DNA of 64,000 bases, from NCBI RefSeq assembly GCF_014698965.1, contig NZ_JACXAE010000082.1, positions 1 through 64,000 on the forward strand. The letters are read 5' to 3'. The notes under the pieces are model-generated. The model was not told the origin of the DNA and did no database searches. It worked only from the letters and a program-made list of their open reading frames with translations. Position 1 is the stretch's first letter. Every line of letters starts with the position of its first letter. The position numbers and the translations under genes are program-made. This stretch comes from Iningainema tapete BLCC-T55 (GTDB lineage: Bacteria; Cyanobacteriota; Cyanobacteriia; Cyanobacteriales; Nostocaceae). This document shows, one piece after another, positions 1 through 9,936 of the stretch.

Positions 1-153
1 AAAGCAATGTCCGATGGTCCTCAATCGCTCAAACCTGCTGATTTTGTGGAACTGATGCAAGAACTTGCTGCTCTTGCCCAATTCTTTGGACGTGGCAACA
101 AATCTACCTTTACAACAACAGCTTTCAAAATGCCTTTAAGTGTGGGTGTATAA
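1..153 (+). CDS. C-terminal end of an unidentified protein
   Basis: An open frame runs from the window edge to a TAA stop and gives 50 residues, ending in KMPLSVGV. The start lies outside the window. The visible tail is partly helical (FVELMQELAALAQFFGRG) and has no motif I recognise. It lies on the same strand as the trp cluster, with 382 bp between its stop and trpEG. In related aromatic clusters aroB or other scytonemin-associated genes sit at this position, but the visible sequence is too short to assign. Confidence 0.7.
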   Translation, partial: KAMSDGPQSLKPADFVELMQELAALAQFFGRGNKSTFTTTAFKMPLSVGV

Positions 154-535
154 ATTGGTAATTCAGGTGTGGTTGGTTGAAGTATATTGTGGGATAGGCA
201 TCCTGCCTGTCCCTTAAATTTTCCCAGTAGTCAAGATGCCTACACCACCAGAATCATCCTTGATTCTTTAATCATCCTAAATTATTTGGTGAAGGCGATC
301 GCGTGTATGTATTATCCTTTCTAGACAAGATACTAAACGCTGAAAAATTATTTACTTCAATAAACTGCATAAGTCAAATTTCCTGCCATCTACTAAACAT
401 AAGACAAATAGTGTCCACCTGTAGGTCACCTAAAAAAATACAACGGACAACTTTAGATTTAAACCAGTGCTTGTCTTACATGGCAGAACCATCCTGATAA
501 TGATTTGTGAATCGGATACAAAAGGGTAAACAGTT
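154..535. other. Intergenic region upstream of the trp cluster
   Basis: I see no supportable gene here. The one open frame (303-497) has no coding character. The stretch near 185-245 (GATAGGCATCCTGCCTGTCC and following) resembles a short dispersed cyanobacterial repeat. A HIP1-like GCGATCGCG lies at about 295-303. The trpEG promoter should be in this interval, but I cannot fix its -10/-35 elements. No Trp-rich leader peptide of the attenuation type is apparent. Confidence 0.5.
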
Positions 536-2731
536 ATGCAATTTGATACGCAATCTTACACAACTAAAGGTGGAATATTTGTATCGCGCTCTGTAACTAA
601 TACTTCGATAGGGTCGGCAATTGAAGAGGTTTTGATCCGTTTGGATTCCCAACGCGGTGGCTTGCTAGCAAGTAGCTACGAATACCCAGGACGCTACAAA
701 CGATGGGCGATCGGTTTTGTCAATCCACCTTTAGAACTTACTACCTGCGATAACACTTTTACAGTGACAGCGCATAATGAGCGAGGCAAAATACTGCTAG
801 ATTACTTGGCAGAGTGCTTGTTTCACCAACCATATCTTCAAACTGTAAATAAAGAGAACAACCGTATCGTCGGCTCCGTCAAACCAACAGAACGTTTATT
901 CTCAGAAGAAGAACGCAGCAGACAACCATCTGTTTTCAGTGTTGTGCGCGAGATAGCATCCGCCTTCGAGAGTCTGGCAGATGAACACTTAGGACTTTAT
1001 GGTGCATTTGGCTATGACTTGGTATTTCAGTTTGAGCAAATGCCAAAGCATCTAAAACGTGCAGAAGATCAAAGAGATTTAGTACTATACCTGCCTGATG
1101 AATTGCTAGTGGTTGACTACCACCTGCAACAAGCATTTCGCGTGCAGTATGATTTTGTCACCAAGACTGGTAGCACTAGAGATTTACCTCGCACGGGTGA
1201 AGTTATGGATTACCGAGGTAAGCGCCTTTTGGTAACTCAAACTTCCGATCATGCACCAGGCGAATATGAACAACAAGTCACCAAAGCCCTTGATTACTTC
1301 CGGCGCGGCGATTTATTTGAAGTTGTTCCCGGTCAAAGCTTCTTTCAAGTTTGCGAAAAATCTCCAACCCAACTTTTCCGAATACTTAAAGAAATTAATC
1401 CCAGTCCTTATGGGTTTATCTTTAATTTAGGTGGAGAGTATCTGATTGGTGCATCTCCAGAAATGTTTGTGCGTGTTGACGGCAAACGTGTTGAAACTTG
1501 CCCAATCAGTGGTACGATTCGCCGGGGATCAGATGCAATTGGCGATGCGGCACAAATCCAAAAGCTGCTGAATTCGCGTAAAGATGAATCTGAACTGACT
1601 ATGTGTACCGACGTAGACCGCAACGATAAGTCTCGGATTTGCGAACCTGGGAGTGTACAAGTAATTGGTCGTCGCCAAATTGAATTGTACAGCCATCTGA
1701 TTCATACAGTAGACCATGTAGAAGGCTTATTGAAACCAGAATCTGATGCTTTGGATGCATTTCTAACCCATCTGTGGGCAGTAACAGTCACAGGAGCGCC
1801 AAAACGAGCAGCCATGCAGTTTCTTGAACAAAACGAGCGTAGTCCTAGACGTTGGTATGGTGGAGCGATCGGATACTTAAGTTTTAATGGCAACTTAAAT
1901 ACTGGTCTAATTTTAAGGACTATTCAACTGAAGGACTCAATTGCTGAGGTACGAGTGGGTGCAACAGTTCTTTATGATTCAGAGCCAGAAGCCGAAGCTC
2001 AAGAGACTATTACTAAAGCCAGTGCCTTATTCCAAGCACTCGAAAGAATTAACTATAAAAGAGCAGATTTGTCAAGGCTGAAACTCCAGGAAGTTGAACA
2101 AACGAATCCAGGGACGTTTAAGCATGTCTTGCTAGTTGACTATGAAGACTCATTTGTTCACACCCTAGCAAATTACATCCGTCAAACTGGGGCAACAGTG
2201 ACAACACTGCGACATGGTTTTTCTGAATCAGTGTTTGATGCAGAAAAACCTGACTTAGTAGTATTATCTCCAGGTCCGGGAAGACCAAGTGATTTTCGTG
2301 TTGCAGATACAATTGCCGCCTGCAAAAAACGACAAATTCCCATATTTGGCGTATGTTTAGGATTGCAGGGAATTGTTGAGGCTCACGGTGGAAAACTAGG
2401 AGTGCTCAATTATCCTCAACATGGCAAGATATCGAGCGTATCTGTTGTTGATGCAGATTCTGTTGCCTTTAAAGACTTACCAGAATCATTTGAAGTTGGT
2501 AGATACCACTCGTTATATGCCCTACCCGAAAGCCTACCTAAAGAACTAAAAGTTACAGCTATATCTGAGGATGGCGTGATTATGGGTATTGAGCATAAAA
2601 CACTACCAATTGCCGCAGTTCAGTTCCATCCAGAATCCATCATGACTTTGGCAGGAGGAGTGGGTTTAAGAATTGTTACTAATGTAGTACGTGAATTTAC
2701 TACTACAGTTCCTTCCTCAGTATTGGCATAA
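536..2731 (+). CDS. trpEG: Anthranilate synthase, fused TrpE-TrpG
   Basis: This enzyme makes anthranilate from chorismate and glutamine, the first committed step to tryptophan. Residues 1 to about 515 are the TrpE chorismate-binding part, with GASPEMFVRVDG, CPISGTIRRG, DVDRNDKSRICEPG and VTGAPKRAAMQF. Residues from about 535 are a class I glutamine amidotransferase, with LSPGPGRPSDF, the catalytic cysteine in GVCLGLQG and the His-Glu pair in AVQFHPES. At 731 aa it matches the fused TrpEG of rhizobia and some Nostocales, including the N-terminal GGLLASSYEYPGRYKRW region where the tryptophan feedback site lies in the family. The start ATG follows an AAAGGG ribosome site. It heads the trpEG-trpC-trpA-trpB-porin-trpD cluster. 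It is probably an additional anthranilate synthase beside a housekeeping copy elsewhere, but that cannot be seen here. Confidence 0.95.
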   Translation: MQFDTQSYTTKGGIFVSRSVTNTSIGSAIEEVLIRLDSQRGGLLASSYEYPGRYKRWAIGFVNPPLELTTCDNTFTVTAHNERGKILLDYLAECLFHQPYLQTVNKENNRIVGSVKPTERLFSEEERSRQPSVFSVVREIASAFESLADEHLGLYGAFGYDLVFQFEQMPKHLKRAEDQRDLVLYLPDELLVVDYHLQQAFRVQYDFVTKTGSTRDLPRTGEVMDYRGKRLLVTQTSDHAPGEYEQQVTKALDYFRRGDLFEVVPGQSFFQVCEKSPTQLFRILKEINPSPYGFIFNLGGEYLIGASPEMFVRVDGKRVETCPISGTIRRGSDAIGDAAQIQKLLNSRKDESELTMCTDVDRNDKSRICEPGSVQVIGRRQIELYSHLIHTVDHVEGLLKPESDALDAFLTHLWAVTVTGAPKRAAMQFLEQNERSPRRWYGGAIGYLSFNGNLNTGLILRTIQLKDSIAEVRVGATVLYDSEPEAEAQETITKASALFQALERINYKRADLSRLKLQEVEQTNPGTFKHVLLVDYEDSFVHTLANYIRQTGATVTTLRHGFSESVFDAEKPDLVVLSPGPGRPSDFRVADTIAACKKRQIPIFGVCLGLQGIVEAHGGKLGVLNYPQHGKISSVSVVDADSVAFKDLPESFEVGRYHSLYALPESLPKELKVTAISEDGVIMGIEHKTLPIAAVQFHPESIMTLAGGVGLRIVTNVVREFTTTVPSSVLA

Positions 2732-2769
2732 TCACCTGTTAAAACACTGGTTGCATAAGAACCCCCCAA

Positions 2770-2788
2770 CCCCCCGATCCTCGGGGGG
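2770..2788. repeat. GC-rich hairpin between trpEG and trpC
   Basis: This is a perfect 8-bp stem, CCCCCCGA / TCGGGGGG, with a 3-nt loop, inside a C-rich then G-rich stretch (2761-2821). No T-tract follows directly, so it is not a classical terminator. It may attenuate transcription or stabilise mRNA, or it may be a dispersed repeat. Confidence 0.7.
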
Positions 2789-2854
2789 CTATGTTCCCTC
2801 ATTTTTAAGGAGGTAGGGGGAGCAAATTAAATCACCTCTTAACACTATAAAAAT

Positions 2855-3709
2855 ATGCTGAATCACTATCAATCAAACGCAACTGCACAATCCGCCAAAC
2901 CAACTCACATTCTTGAAGAAATTGTTTGGCATAAACAGCAAGAAGTTGCTGTCATGAAAAAGCAAATGGCGTATTCTAATTTGAAACTTCAGATAAGTTT
3001 TGCTCCTCCTGTACGAAATTTCTTGAATGCCCTACGGCAAAATTCTATCAAGCCCAGTATTATTGCAGAGGTAAAGAAAGCCTCACCAAGTAAAGGAGTT
3101 ATTCGTGCTGATTTTGAACCAGTAAAAATTGCCTCTGCATATGAGCGAGGCGGTGCTACTTGTATTTCTGTTTTAACTGACGAGAAATTTTTTCAGGGCA
3201 GTTTTGAGAATTTGCGATTAATCAGAAATAGTGTAAGCTTGCCACTACTTTGCAAAGAGTTTGTCATTGACCCTTACCAAATTTATTTGGCAAGAATTAA
3301 TGGTGCAGATGCAGTGCTACTAATTGCTGCTATCTTATCCGACGAAACGCTGCAAAACTTGCTCGACTTTGTTCATCATTTAGGCATGACAGCATTAGTG
3401 GAGGTGCATACTTTAAATGAACTTGACAGAGTACTGGCATTATCAAACGTGCAAATAGTCGGGATTAACAACCGTAATTTGGAAGACTTTAGTCTTGATA
3501 TAGAAACCACTAAACACCTGTTGTCAGAACGTCAACAAAAGTTAAGTAGTTTAGATATTACAGTCGTAAGTGAGTCTGGTTTGTACACATCTGCTGATTT
3601 AGCTTTTGTCGCCCAAGCAGGTGCTGAAGCTGTATTGATTGGCGAATCCTTAGTCAAGCAATCTGATTTAGAGCAAGCTGTCAAGAAATTAAGAATTAAT
3701 CCAGAATAA
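2855..3709 (+). CDS. trpC: Indole-3-glycerol phosphate synthase
   Basis: This enzyme cyclises carboxyphenylamino-deoxyribulose phosphate to indole-3-glycerol phosphate, the fourth step of tryptophan synthesis. The 284-residue TIM barrel shows the family motifs [13 protein letters not shown] (catalytic lysine), [37 protein letters not shown] and VVSESGL followed by [10 protein letters not shown]. The N-terminal 15 or so residues are variable, and the conserved core starts near [13 protein letters not shown]. It lies between trpEG and trpA on the same strand with short gaps, consistent with cotranscription. No trpF is fused or adjacent, so phosphoribosylanthranilate isomerase must come from elsewhere. 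Confidence 0.95.
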   Translation: MLNHYQSNATAQSAKPTHILEEIVWHKQQEVAVMKKQMAYSNLKLQISFAPPVRNFLNALRQNSIKPSIIAEVKKASPSKGVIRADFEPVKIASAYERGGATCISVLTDEKFFQGSFENLRLIRNSVSLPLLCKEFVIDPYQIYLARINGADAVLLIAAILSDETLQNLLDFVHHLGMTALVEVHTLNELDRVLALSNVQIVGINNRNLEDFSLDIETTKHLLSERQQKLSSLDITVVSESGLYTSADLAFVAQAGAEAVLIGESLVKQSDLEQAVKKLRINPE

Positions 3710-3771
3710 TTGCATTTTTGCTTCTTACTTTACCCTATTAGTTAATAGTTGAAACAAAGTGATTAATTAAG

Positions 3772-4572
3772 ATGACTTCCATCTCCGAACACTTTCAATC
3801 TTTACGCGCTTTAAATAAATGTGCCTTAATTCCGTTTATTACAGCAGGCGATCCTGATTTAGAAACAACAGCCGATGCTCTCAGAATTTTGGATGCTAGT
3901 GGTGCAGATTTCATTGAACTGGGAGTTCCCTATTCAGATCCATTAGCTGATGGACCGGTAATTCAAGCGGCTGCTACTCGCGCCCTCAAGCATGGAACCC
4001 GTTTAGCTCATGTTTTAGAAATGGCGCAGTCAGCCACTCGTAACTTGCGATCGCCGCTCATCCTATTTACCTATTACAACCCAATTTTAAATCTAGGCGT
4101 CCAGCAATTCCTCAAGCAAATTGCTACTTCTGGAATCAAAGGATTAGTCGTACCCGATTTACCCCTAGAAGAAGCAGACGATTTATTAAAGGGTGCTGAC
4201 TTAGAGGGAATTGAAGTCACATTATTAGTAACACCGAACAGTTCAAAACAGCGAATTGAGGCGATCGCTCGTCAATCTCGTGGATTTATTTACCTAGTTA
4301 GTGTCACAGGTGTTACAGGTGTACGCACCCAATTACAAACACGAGTAAAAGATGTACTCCAAGAAATCCGCAGTGTCACCGACAAACCAATCGGCATTGG
4401 TTTTGGCATCTCCAGTCCAGAACAAGCTCGTCAAGCTAAAGACTGGGGTGCAGATGCAGTAATTGTCGGCAGCGCCTTCGTAAAACGCTTAGGAGAAACT
4501 ACTCCATACCAAGGACTGGGAACCATTACAGATTTTTGTAGCGAATTGAAAGCAGCAATTAGCTCTGTATAG
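3772..4572 (+). CDS. trpA: Tryptophan synthase alpha subunit
   Basis: This subunit cleaves indole-3-glycerol phosphate and channels indole to TrpB. The 266-residue TIM barrel has the catalytic glutamate and aspartate regions in [16 protein letters not shown], plus [25 protein letters not shown] and the phosphate-binding [12 protein letters not shown] and [12 protein letters not shown] segments. All are canonical and the length is normal. It precedes trpB directly. The order trpA then trpB, the reverse of the usual trpBA, is also found in the aromatic set beside Nostoc scytonemin genes. Confidence 0.95.
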   Translation: MTSISEHFQSLRALNKCALIPFITAGDPDLETTADALRILDASGADFIELGVPYSDPLADGPVIQAAATRALKHGTRLAHVLEMAQSATRNLRSPLILFTYYNPILNLGVQQFLKQIATSGIKGLVVPDLPLEEADDLLKGADLEGIEVTLLVTPNSSKQRIEAIARQSRGFIYLVSVTGVTGVRTQLQTRVKDVLQEIRSVTDKPIGIGFGISSPEQARQAKDWGADAVIVGSAFVKRLGETTPYQGLGTITDFCSELKAAISSV

Positions 4573-4590
4573 CAATTTTATTTAAGTTAT

Positions 4591-4673
4591 GAACCGCCAA
4601 GACGAGGCAGTGCGTTGCGCGGGTTCCCCGCGTTGAAGCAGCTGCCGTGCCAAGAACGCCAAGAAAAGAAGGA
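4591..4673 (+). repeat. GCCAAG-type repeat with a nested hairpin insert, ending at the trpB ribosome site
   Basis: The outer repeat reads GAACCGCCAAGACG (4591-4604) and resumes as GCCAAGAACGCCAAGAAAAG (from 4649), running straight into the trpB ribosome-binding site. Related copies lie at 40871-40908 and 62660-62687. Between the halves sits a 44-nt GC-rich hairpin-forming insert (4605-4648) containing GCGCGGG and CCCCGCG arms. A diverged relative of this insert occurs at 52095-52138. Confidence 0.75.
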
Positions 4674-4683
4674 GATACTAATG
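4671..4683 (+). promoter_or_regulatory. Ribosome-binding site fixing the trpB start
   Basis: GGAG at 4671-4674 lies 6 nt upstream of the ATG at 4681. The frame is open 66 nt further upstream, but that part is repeat sequence and has no better start, so 4681 is taken as the true start. Confidence 0.8.
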
Positions 4684-5922
4684 TTAGCAAACACCCAACC
4701 AATCACCACATCACAAACACCCCAACAACCAGATCACCTTGGTCGGTTTGGTCAATTTGGAGGTAAATACGTACCCGAAACATTAATGCCGGCACTCAGT
4801 GAATTAGAAGCCGCCTATGAAAAGTATCGCAATGACCCAGATTTTCAAAATGAATTACAGGGACTATTACGCGACTACGTCGGACGGGCTACTCCCCTGT
4901 ACTTTGCCGAACGACTAACCACGCACTATGCCAAACCAGATGGCACAGGACCGCAAATGTACTTAAAACGCGAAGACCTCAATCATACAGGCGCTCACAA
5001 AATTAATAACGCCTTAGCCCAAGTATTACTAGCGAAACGTATGGGCAAACAGCGGATTATTGCAGAAACCGGAGCAGGTCAGCACGGTGTTGCAACCGCT
5101 ACAGTCTGCGCCCGTTTTGGTTTGAAGTGCGAGATTTACATGGGCATTCATGATATGGAACGGCAAGCTCTGAATGTATTTCGGATGCGATTGATGGGGG
5201 CAGAAGTCCGTCCTGTAGAGGCGGGTACAGGAACCCTCAAAGATGCTACTAGTGAAGCAATTAGGGATTGGGTAACGAATGTGGAAACTACCCATTACAT
5301 TTTAGGTTCTGTTGCCGGTCCCCATCCCTACCCCATGATCGTGCGCGACTTTCAAGCAATAATTGGTAAAGAAACTCGCACCCAGTGCCAGGAAAAATGG
5401 GGTGGACTGCCAGATATTCTTCTTGCTTGTGTTGGTGGAGGTTCCAATGCAATTGGGCTGTTCCATGAATTTGTATCTGAACCATCTGTACGCATCATCG
5501 GAATTGAGGCGGCAGGGGAAGGGATTGACACGGAAAAACACGCAGCAACTTTGACACTTGGTAAAGTCGGTGTTTTGCACGGGGCAATGAGCTATGTTCT
5601 GCAAGATGATGATGGTCAGATTGTAGAAGCACACTCGGTCAGTGCTGGATTAGATTATCCTGGTGTAGGTCCAGAACATAGTTATTTAAAGGATCTTAGA
5701 CGTGCTGAATATTACAGCGTAACCGACCAGCAGGCGTTGTCGGCATTTAAGCGTCTGTCACTGCTCGAAGGGATTATTCCTGCACTGGAAACATCTCACG
5801 CCATTGCTTTTTTAGAAACTCTTTGTCCACAACTTACTGGTAGCCCTAGAATAGTCATCAACTGTTCCGGGCGTGGTGACAAGGATGTGCAAACAGTGGC
5901 GAAATTTTTAAACCCAGCTTAG
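4681..5922 (+). CDS. trpB: Tryptophan synthase beta subunit
   Basis: This PLP enzyme joins indole and serine to make tryptophan, in an alpha2-beta2 complex with TrpA. From the chosen ATG it has 413 residues, the usual length. Motifs are [19 protein letters not shown] at the N-terminus, the PLP lysine in [40 protein letters not shown], the phosphate-binding [16 protein letters not shown], and the C-terminal [11 protein letters not shown]. The upstream extension of the frame translates a repeat and is rejected. A 236-bp gap with palindromes separates it from the porin gene. Confidence 0.95.
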   Translation: MLANTQPITTSQTPQQPDHLGRFGQFGGKYVPETLMPALSELEAAYEKYRNDPDFQNELQGLLRDYVGRATPLYFAERLTTHYAKPDGTGPQMYLKREDLNHTGAHKINNALAQVLLAKRMGKQRIIAETGAGQHGVATATVCARFGLKCEIYMGIHDMERQALNVFRMRLMGAEVRPVEAGTGTLKDATSEAIRDWVTNVETTHYILGSVAGPHPYPMIVRDFQAIIGKETRTQCQEKWGGLPDILLACVGGGSNAIGLFHEFVSEPSVRIIGIEAAGEGIDTEKHAATLTLGKVGVLHGAMSYVLQDDDGQIVEAHSVSAGLDYPGVGPEHSYLKDLRRAEYYSVTDQQALSAFKRLSLLEGIIPALETSHAIAFLETLCPQLTGSPRIVINCSGRGDKDVQTVAKFLNPA

Positions 5923-5950
5923 AGCCAGTTTGTAAATTATTGTCAATGAA

Positions 5951-6020
5951 GGCAAGAAACCGGGTTTTTTTGGTTAAAAAAAACAGTATATTATCCTCGA
6001 AGCCAGAAAACATCGGTTTC
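5951..6020. repeat. Short dispersed repeat with AGAAACCGG-type arms
   Basis: AAGAAACCGGGTTTTTTTGG is followed about 45 nt later by ACATCGGTTTCTCAG, giving a loose inverted pair. A better-formed relative lies at 28925-28959. The T-run after the first arm could allow weak termination after trpB. Confidence 0.45.
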
Positions 6021-6053
6021 TCAGACTCAGGGCTATTTCATTCTATACATGAT

Positions 6054-6077
6054 CGCCATGTACTGAAGTACATGGCG
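6054..6077. repeat. Palindrome CGCCATGTACT-GA-AGTACATGGCG
   Basis: Perfect 11-bp arms surround a central GA, 80 bp upstream of the porin start. It could be an operator or an RNA hairpin. The same CTGAAG core occurs in palindromes at 10973, 26951 and 62123. Confidence 0.8.
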
Positions 6078-6158
6078 CGAGTAGCGCCTCCAAACCGTTA
6101 AAACGGACTGAAAATCAACTTGAGCTATAAGCTTAGAACTTCATTTCTTGGCGGATTT

Positions 6159-7916
6159 ATGATAGAAAAACAAGACAATATGCAAAAGAAAAATTTATTT
6201 TTAAAGAACGCTACCGATGGGATTTACCTTAAGTTTCTAGCTTATACAATTGCTTCTGGAGTGAGTCTAATAAGTTTATTACTTCTGGGAACATCTTCAA
6301 CAAGGGCGGAGTTCACCACTTCAAATAATGCTACAGAATTTGTCAGTCAAGCCCAGATAGAAGAAAGTACACCTGGAATGGATCAGGTGACAAATGTCAA
6401 TCAACTCAGTGATGTGCAACCCACTGATTGGGCTTTTCAAGCATTACAATCACTGGTAGAGCGCTATGGTTGTATTGCTGGGTATCCTAACTCAACTTTT
6501 CGTGGGAATCGGGCGTTAACCCGTTATGAGTTTGCTGCTGGAGTTAATGCTTGCTTGGATCGGATTAATGAACTGATTGCGACAGCAACAGCAGATTTGG
6601 TACGCAAAGAAGACTTAGTAACTTTGCAACAGCTACAGGAGGGATTTGCTGGTGAGTTAGTAACTTTACGGGGTAGAGTAGATACTCTAGAAGCAAATAC
6701 AGCCGAACTGCAAGCTAATCAGTTTTCCACTACAACCAAGCTGCAAGGGCAGGCAATTATTTCTGTTAATGCTGGTGGTTTTGATGGCGATCGCATTATT
6801 GTCCCTGGGCAACCCCCCACAGCTAATCAAATTACCAGCCAACCCAATGCCACTGTCTTCTTTCGCGCTGGTATAGATTTAAACACAAGTTTCACCGGGA
6901 CTGACTTACTGAAACTCCGCATTGATACGGGAACTGGTATTTTCGGCGATAATGGTCAACCTAATGGAGGATTAGACAATGCTGCTGGTTTGCTAGAGCC
7001 AAATTTTGGTAGTGTTATAGATTACTCAGTCAAACCACCCACATTCGGTAATCTAGGTATCAGCCGACTGTTTTACAGCTTTGAATTTGCTAAAGATTTT
7101 AGGGTGACTATTGGTCCGAATTTTTACCCAACAGATTTTGTTGACCGTAACAGTTACGCTTATCTAAGCTTCCTAGACTTCAGTACTCTGGCTTTTGTGA
7201 ATAATTTTATACTCTTCCCAATTAACGGTCAGAGTGCAGGAGCAGCAATTGACTGGAAACCAGGTCAGGGACCATTTTCTGTCAGGGCTTTGTATGCCGT
7301 AACAGACGCAGCAAATCCAGGTAGACAGGGAGTGGGAGTAATTCAGGGTCTTTCATCATTCACAAGTGTACTGTATCCCCAAGAATATGCCTTAGCAGGT
7401 GGCGCTCCCAATGTTCCTCCTAATATTACTACAGGCGATCGCGGCTTATTTGGAAGTACCTATCAAACTACGGCTGAAGTAGAATACGCACCTTCAAGAG
7501 CTTTTGCTATACGTCTGCAATATAGTGGTGGCGAACTATTCAGCAACCGCTTCGATGTTTTTGGCGCGAATTTAGAACTTACCCTTGCACAAAAATTTGG
7601 TATTTTTGGTCGCTATGGTTACGGTAGTTATAATGATACCGCCTTTGGTGACATCAATCCTAATTACTGGATGGCAGGAGTTGGGGTGCGAGACTTGTTT
7701 ACACGCGGTTCTCTAGCAGGAGTTGCCGTAGGACAACCATTTATTGCTAGTGAAGTCGGCAATGCAACTCAAACCAATTTTGAAGCGTTTTATAACTTCC
7801 CCTTTAGTCGAAATATCCAAGTCACACCAACAATTCAAGTGATTCGCCATGCTGGAAATGAAGAAAGCAACGGCACTATTGTGACAGGTACACTTCGTAC
7901 AGTATTTTCCTTTTAA
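6159..7916 (+). CDS. SLH-domain OprB-type outer-membrane porin
   Basis: This is probably a cyanobacterial outer-membrane porin for small solutes. From the ATG it has 585 residues: a hydrophobic signal segment ([18 protein letters not shown]), an SLH domain ([20 protein letters not shown], then [12 protein letters not shown] and [18 protein letters not shown]) that binds the peptidoglycan layer, a short coiled coil ([19 protein letters not shown]), then an OprB-like beta barrel ending in aromatic FSF. An in-frame TTG at 6120 is a less likely start; ATG at 6180 is another possibility. It lies inside the trp cluster, only 10 bp before trpD, so it is probably cotranscribed with it. This placement is unusual for a porin. 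Transport of an aromatic metabolite would be a guess from context only. Confidence 0.85.
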   Translation: MIEKQDNMQKKNLFLKNATDGIYLKFLAYTIASGVSLISLLLLGTSSTRAEFTTSNNATEFVSQAQIEESTPGMDQVTNVNQLSDVQPTDWAFQALQSLVERYGCIAGYPNSTFRGNRALTRYEFAAGVNACLDRINELIATATADLVRKEDLVTLQQLQEGFAGELVTLRGRVDTLEANTAELQANQFSTTTKLQGQAIISVNAGGFDGDRIIVPGQPPTANQITSQPNATVFFRAGIDLNTSFTGTDLLKLRIDTGTGIFGDNGQPNGGLDNAAGLLEPNFGSVIDYSVKPPTFGNLGISRLFYSFEFAKDFRVTIGPNFYPTDFVDRNSYAYLSFLDFSTLAFVNNFILFPINGQSAGAAIDWKPGQGPFSVRALYAVTDAANPGRQGVGVIQGLSSFTSVLYPQEYALAGGAPNVPPNITTGDRGLFGSTYQTTAEVEYAPSRAFAIRLQYSGGELFSNRFDVFGANLELTLAQKFGIFGRYGYGSYNDTAFGDINPNYWMAGVGVRDLFTRGSLAGVAVGQPFIASEVGNATQTNFEAFYNFPFSRNIQVTPTIQVIRHAGNEESNGTIVTGTLRTVFSF

Positions 7917-7926
7917 AACGTTCATT

Positions 7927-8997
7927 ATGGTACAAACTAACGATTTCTCTGATTGGCCTGTTTTATTGCAGCAATTACTTGAAGGTCAATCTCTTTCTGT
8001 TTCCCAAGCCTCAGATTTAATGCAAGGTTGGCTCACAGAAGCTGTTCCCCCTGTGTTGTCGGGTGCGATTTTAGCGGCAATTCAAGCCAAGGGAGTATCT
8101 GCTCAAGAGTTATTGGGCATGGTCGAAGTTTTACACTCTCAGTCTATTAAACCAAAGTTGCGAGAGCGCGTTGTTGCTAATTTACCAGTGGTCGATACTT
8201 GTGGTACTGGTGGAGATGGAGCATCAACTTTCAATATTTCCACCTCTGTTGCTTTTGTGGTAGCAGCTTGTGGGGTAAAAGTTGCTAAGCATGGTAATCG
8301 TTCTGCTTCTGGTAAAACTGGTTCTGCAGATGTGTTGGAAGCTTTAGGTGTTAATCTCAAAGCTGACACTGCCCAAGCGCAACTCGCCTTAGAAACAGTT
8401 GGTATAACTTTTTTGTTTGCACCGGATTGGCATCCCGCTATAGCAGCGATCGCTCCATTACGAAAAACACTCAAAGTACGCACGGTTTTTAACCTACTAG
8501 GTCCCCTGCTGAACCCACTCAAACCTACTGGACAAGTAATTGGAATTAACAACTCAGCTTTAATAGAAACTTTTGCTGTTGTTCTCAATCATCTAGGAAC
8601 TCGTCGTGCAATTACACTCCACGGAAGAGAAAGATTAGACGAAGCAGGATTAGGAGATAAAACTGACTTAGCAGTATTATCCAAAGGACAAATACACCTG
8701 CTCGAACTAGATCCACAAGAGTTAGGTTTAAACCCCGCGCCAATTAGTACACTACGCGGTGGACATGTTCAAGAAAATGCCGACATTCTCAAAGCAGTTT
8801 TGCAAGGTAAAGGTACTAAGGAACAGCAAGATGTAGTGGCACTAAATGCTGCTTTGGCACTTTATGTGGGCGAAGCTTTTGCAGATAGTGGTGATTTTGT
8901 CAAGACTCTTTCTCAAGCTGTAATTCTTGCGCAAGATACTATTCAAAGTGGAGAAGCTTGGAACAAGTTAGAACAACTAGCTCAATTTCTGCTGTGA
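7927..8997 (+). CDS. trpD: Anthranilate phosphoribosyltransferase
   Basis: This enzyme transfers phosphoribosyl from PRPP to anthranilate, the second step of tryptophan synthesis. The 356-residue protein has the PRPP motif [53 protein letters not shown] and the metal-binding [15 protein letters not shown] region. The N-terminal helical domain and length are typical. The gene begins 10 bp after the porin stop, suggesting one transcript. Together with trpEG, trpC, trpA and trpB it leaves only TrpF missing from the pathway in this cluster. Confidence 0.95.
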   Translation: MVQTNDFSDWPVLLQQLLEGQSLSVSQASDLMQGWLTEAVPPVLSGAILAAIQAKGVSAQELLGMVEVLHSQSIKPKLRERVVANLPVVDTCGTGGDGASTFNISTSVAFVVAACGVKVAKHGNRSASGKTGSADVLEALGVNLKADTAQAQLALETVGITFLFAPDWHPAIAAIAPLRKTLKVRTVFNLLGPLLNPLKPTGQVIGINNSALIETFAVVLNHLGTRRAITLHGRERLDEAGLGDKTDLAVLSKGQIHLLELDPQELGLNPAPISTLRGGHVQENADILKAVLQGKGTKEQQDVVALNAALALYVGEAFADSGDFVKTLSQAVILAQDTIQSGEAWNKLEQLAQFLL

Positions 8998-9042
8998 AAT
9001 TTTCAAAGTTTAACTCTGTTATTCGATAATTAACGCACAATC

Positions 9043-9894
9043 ATGTACCGCAATTTTAAAACCCAAGCTGAGCTAGATGCTCAGTATAATCCCATAGAAT
9101 TAGGCTTGGATGTACCTGCCTACGAAAAATATTACGGTATCAATAGTGATATGGTACGGCAAGAACTACCTTGTCAACTGAATGTTCCCTTTGGTCCTAC
9201 CCTAGCTGAACACCTAGATGTTTTTCCGGCGGCGCAACCAGACGCTCCGATTCTTGTGTATATTCACGGAGGTTACTGGTTTCTGGGTAGTAGTAAAGAC
9301 TCTAGCTTTGTTGCCAAGGGTTTAGTAGAGGCTAACGTTACAGTAGTTGTCATCAATTATGCTTTATGCCCAAAAGTGACTATTGATGAGATTGTCCGTC
9401 AGAGCCGTAGTGCGATCGCCTGGACTTATCGTCACGCAGAAAGTTTTGGGGGAAACCCTCACCGCATACACGTTTGTGGTCATTCAGCTGGTGGTCACCT
9501 AACTGCTATGGTCATGGCTACTGACTGGGAAAATGACTATGGGTTACCCAATAATATCATTAAAGGTGGCTGTGTTATTAGTGGCGTGTTTGACCTCATG
9601 CCATTGCCTTATACTTGGCTGATGCCAAAAATACAGCTTTCTTGGGATCAAGTTCTCCGCAACAGCCCAATCTACCACATTCCCGAAAAAGCTGGTTCGC
9701 TCATCGTCGCCTATGGCACTGAGGAAAGTTCAGAGTTTCAGCGTCAGTCACAAGAATTTTTCACGGCTTGGAAGGCAAAGGGACTTGTAGGCGAATACCT
9801 ACCACAGCTTGGGAAAAACCACTTTACCGCGCTCGATGGTTTCCTCGATACTGATAGCCCACTTTGCACAGCAATCTTACGACAGATAGGTTAA
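9043..9894 (+). CDS. Alpha/beta hydrolase, arylformamidase (kynurenine formamidase)-like
   Basis: This 283-residue hydrolase resembles the BD-FAE/kynurenine formamidase branch of esterases. It has the oxyanion-hole motif HGGYW (in LVYIHGGYWFLGSS), the nucleophile elbow GHSAGGH and a C-terminal catalytic histidine in GKNHFTALDG. The acid may be in YGTEESSEFQRQS, which matches the family's G-x-x-E-S-x-E-F region. Known members hydrolyse N-formylkynurenine, a tryptophan breakdown product. It lies 45 bp after trpD on the same strand, which makes an aromatic or formamide substrate plausible, but no tryptophan dioxygenase is nearby. A general carboxylesterase role remains possible. Confidence 0.75.
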   Translation: MYRNFKTQAELDAQYNPIELGLDVPAYEKYYGINSDMVRQELPCQLNVPFGPTLAEHLDVFPAAQPDAPILVYIHGGYWFLGSSKDSSFVAKGLVEANVTVVVINYALCPKVTIDEIVRQSRSAIAWTYRHAESFGGNPHRIHVCGHSAGGHLTAMVMATDWENDYGLPNNIIKGGCVISGVFDLMPLPYTWLMPKIQLSWDQVLRNSPIYHIPEKAGSLIVAYGTEESSEFQRQSQEFFTAWKAKGLVGEYLPQLGKNHFTALDGFLDTDSPLCTAILRQIG

Positions 9895-9936
9895 CAAAAC
9901 TATAGTTAATATTGCTGTGGCCTGAATTCTTTCTTG

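Noticed and set aside
303..497. 64-codon frame upstream of trpEG
   Set aside because: No coding-like composition, no ribosome site and no recognisable motif. It is not Trp-rich, so it is not an attenuation leader peptide either.
4615..4680. Upstream extension of trpB
   Set aside because: It translates dispersed-repeat DNA. The ATG at 4681 has a good GGAG site and the conserved protein begins there.
6120..6158. TTG start for the porin
   Set aside because: An ATG lies 39 nt downstream and still precedes the whole signal peptide. The TTG has no clear ribosome site.
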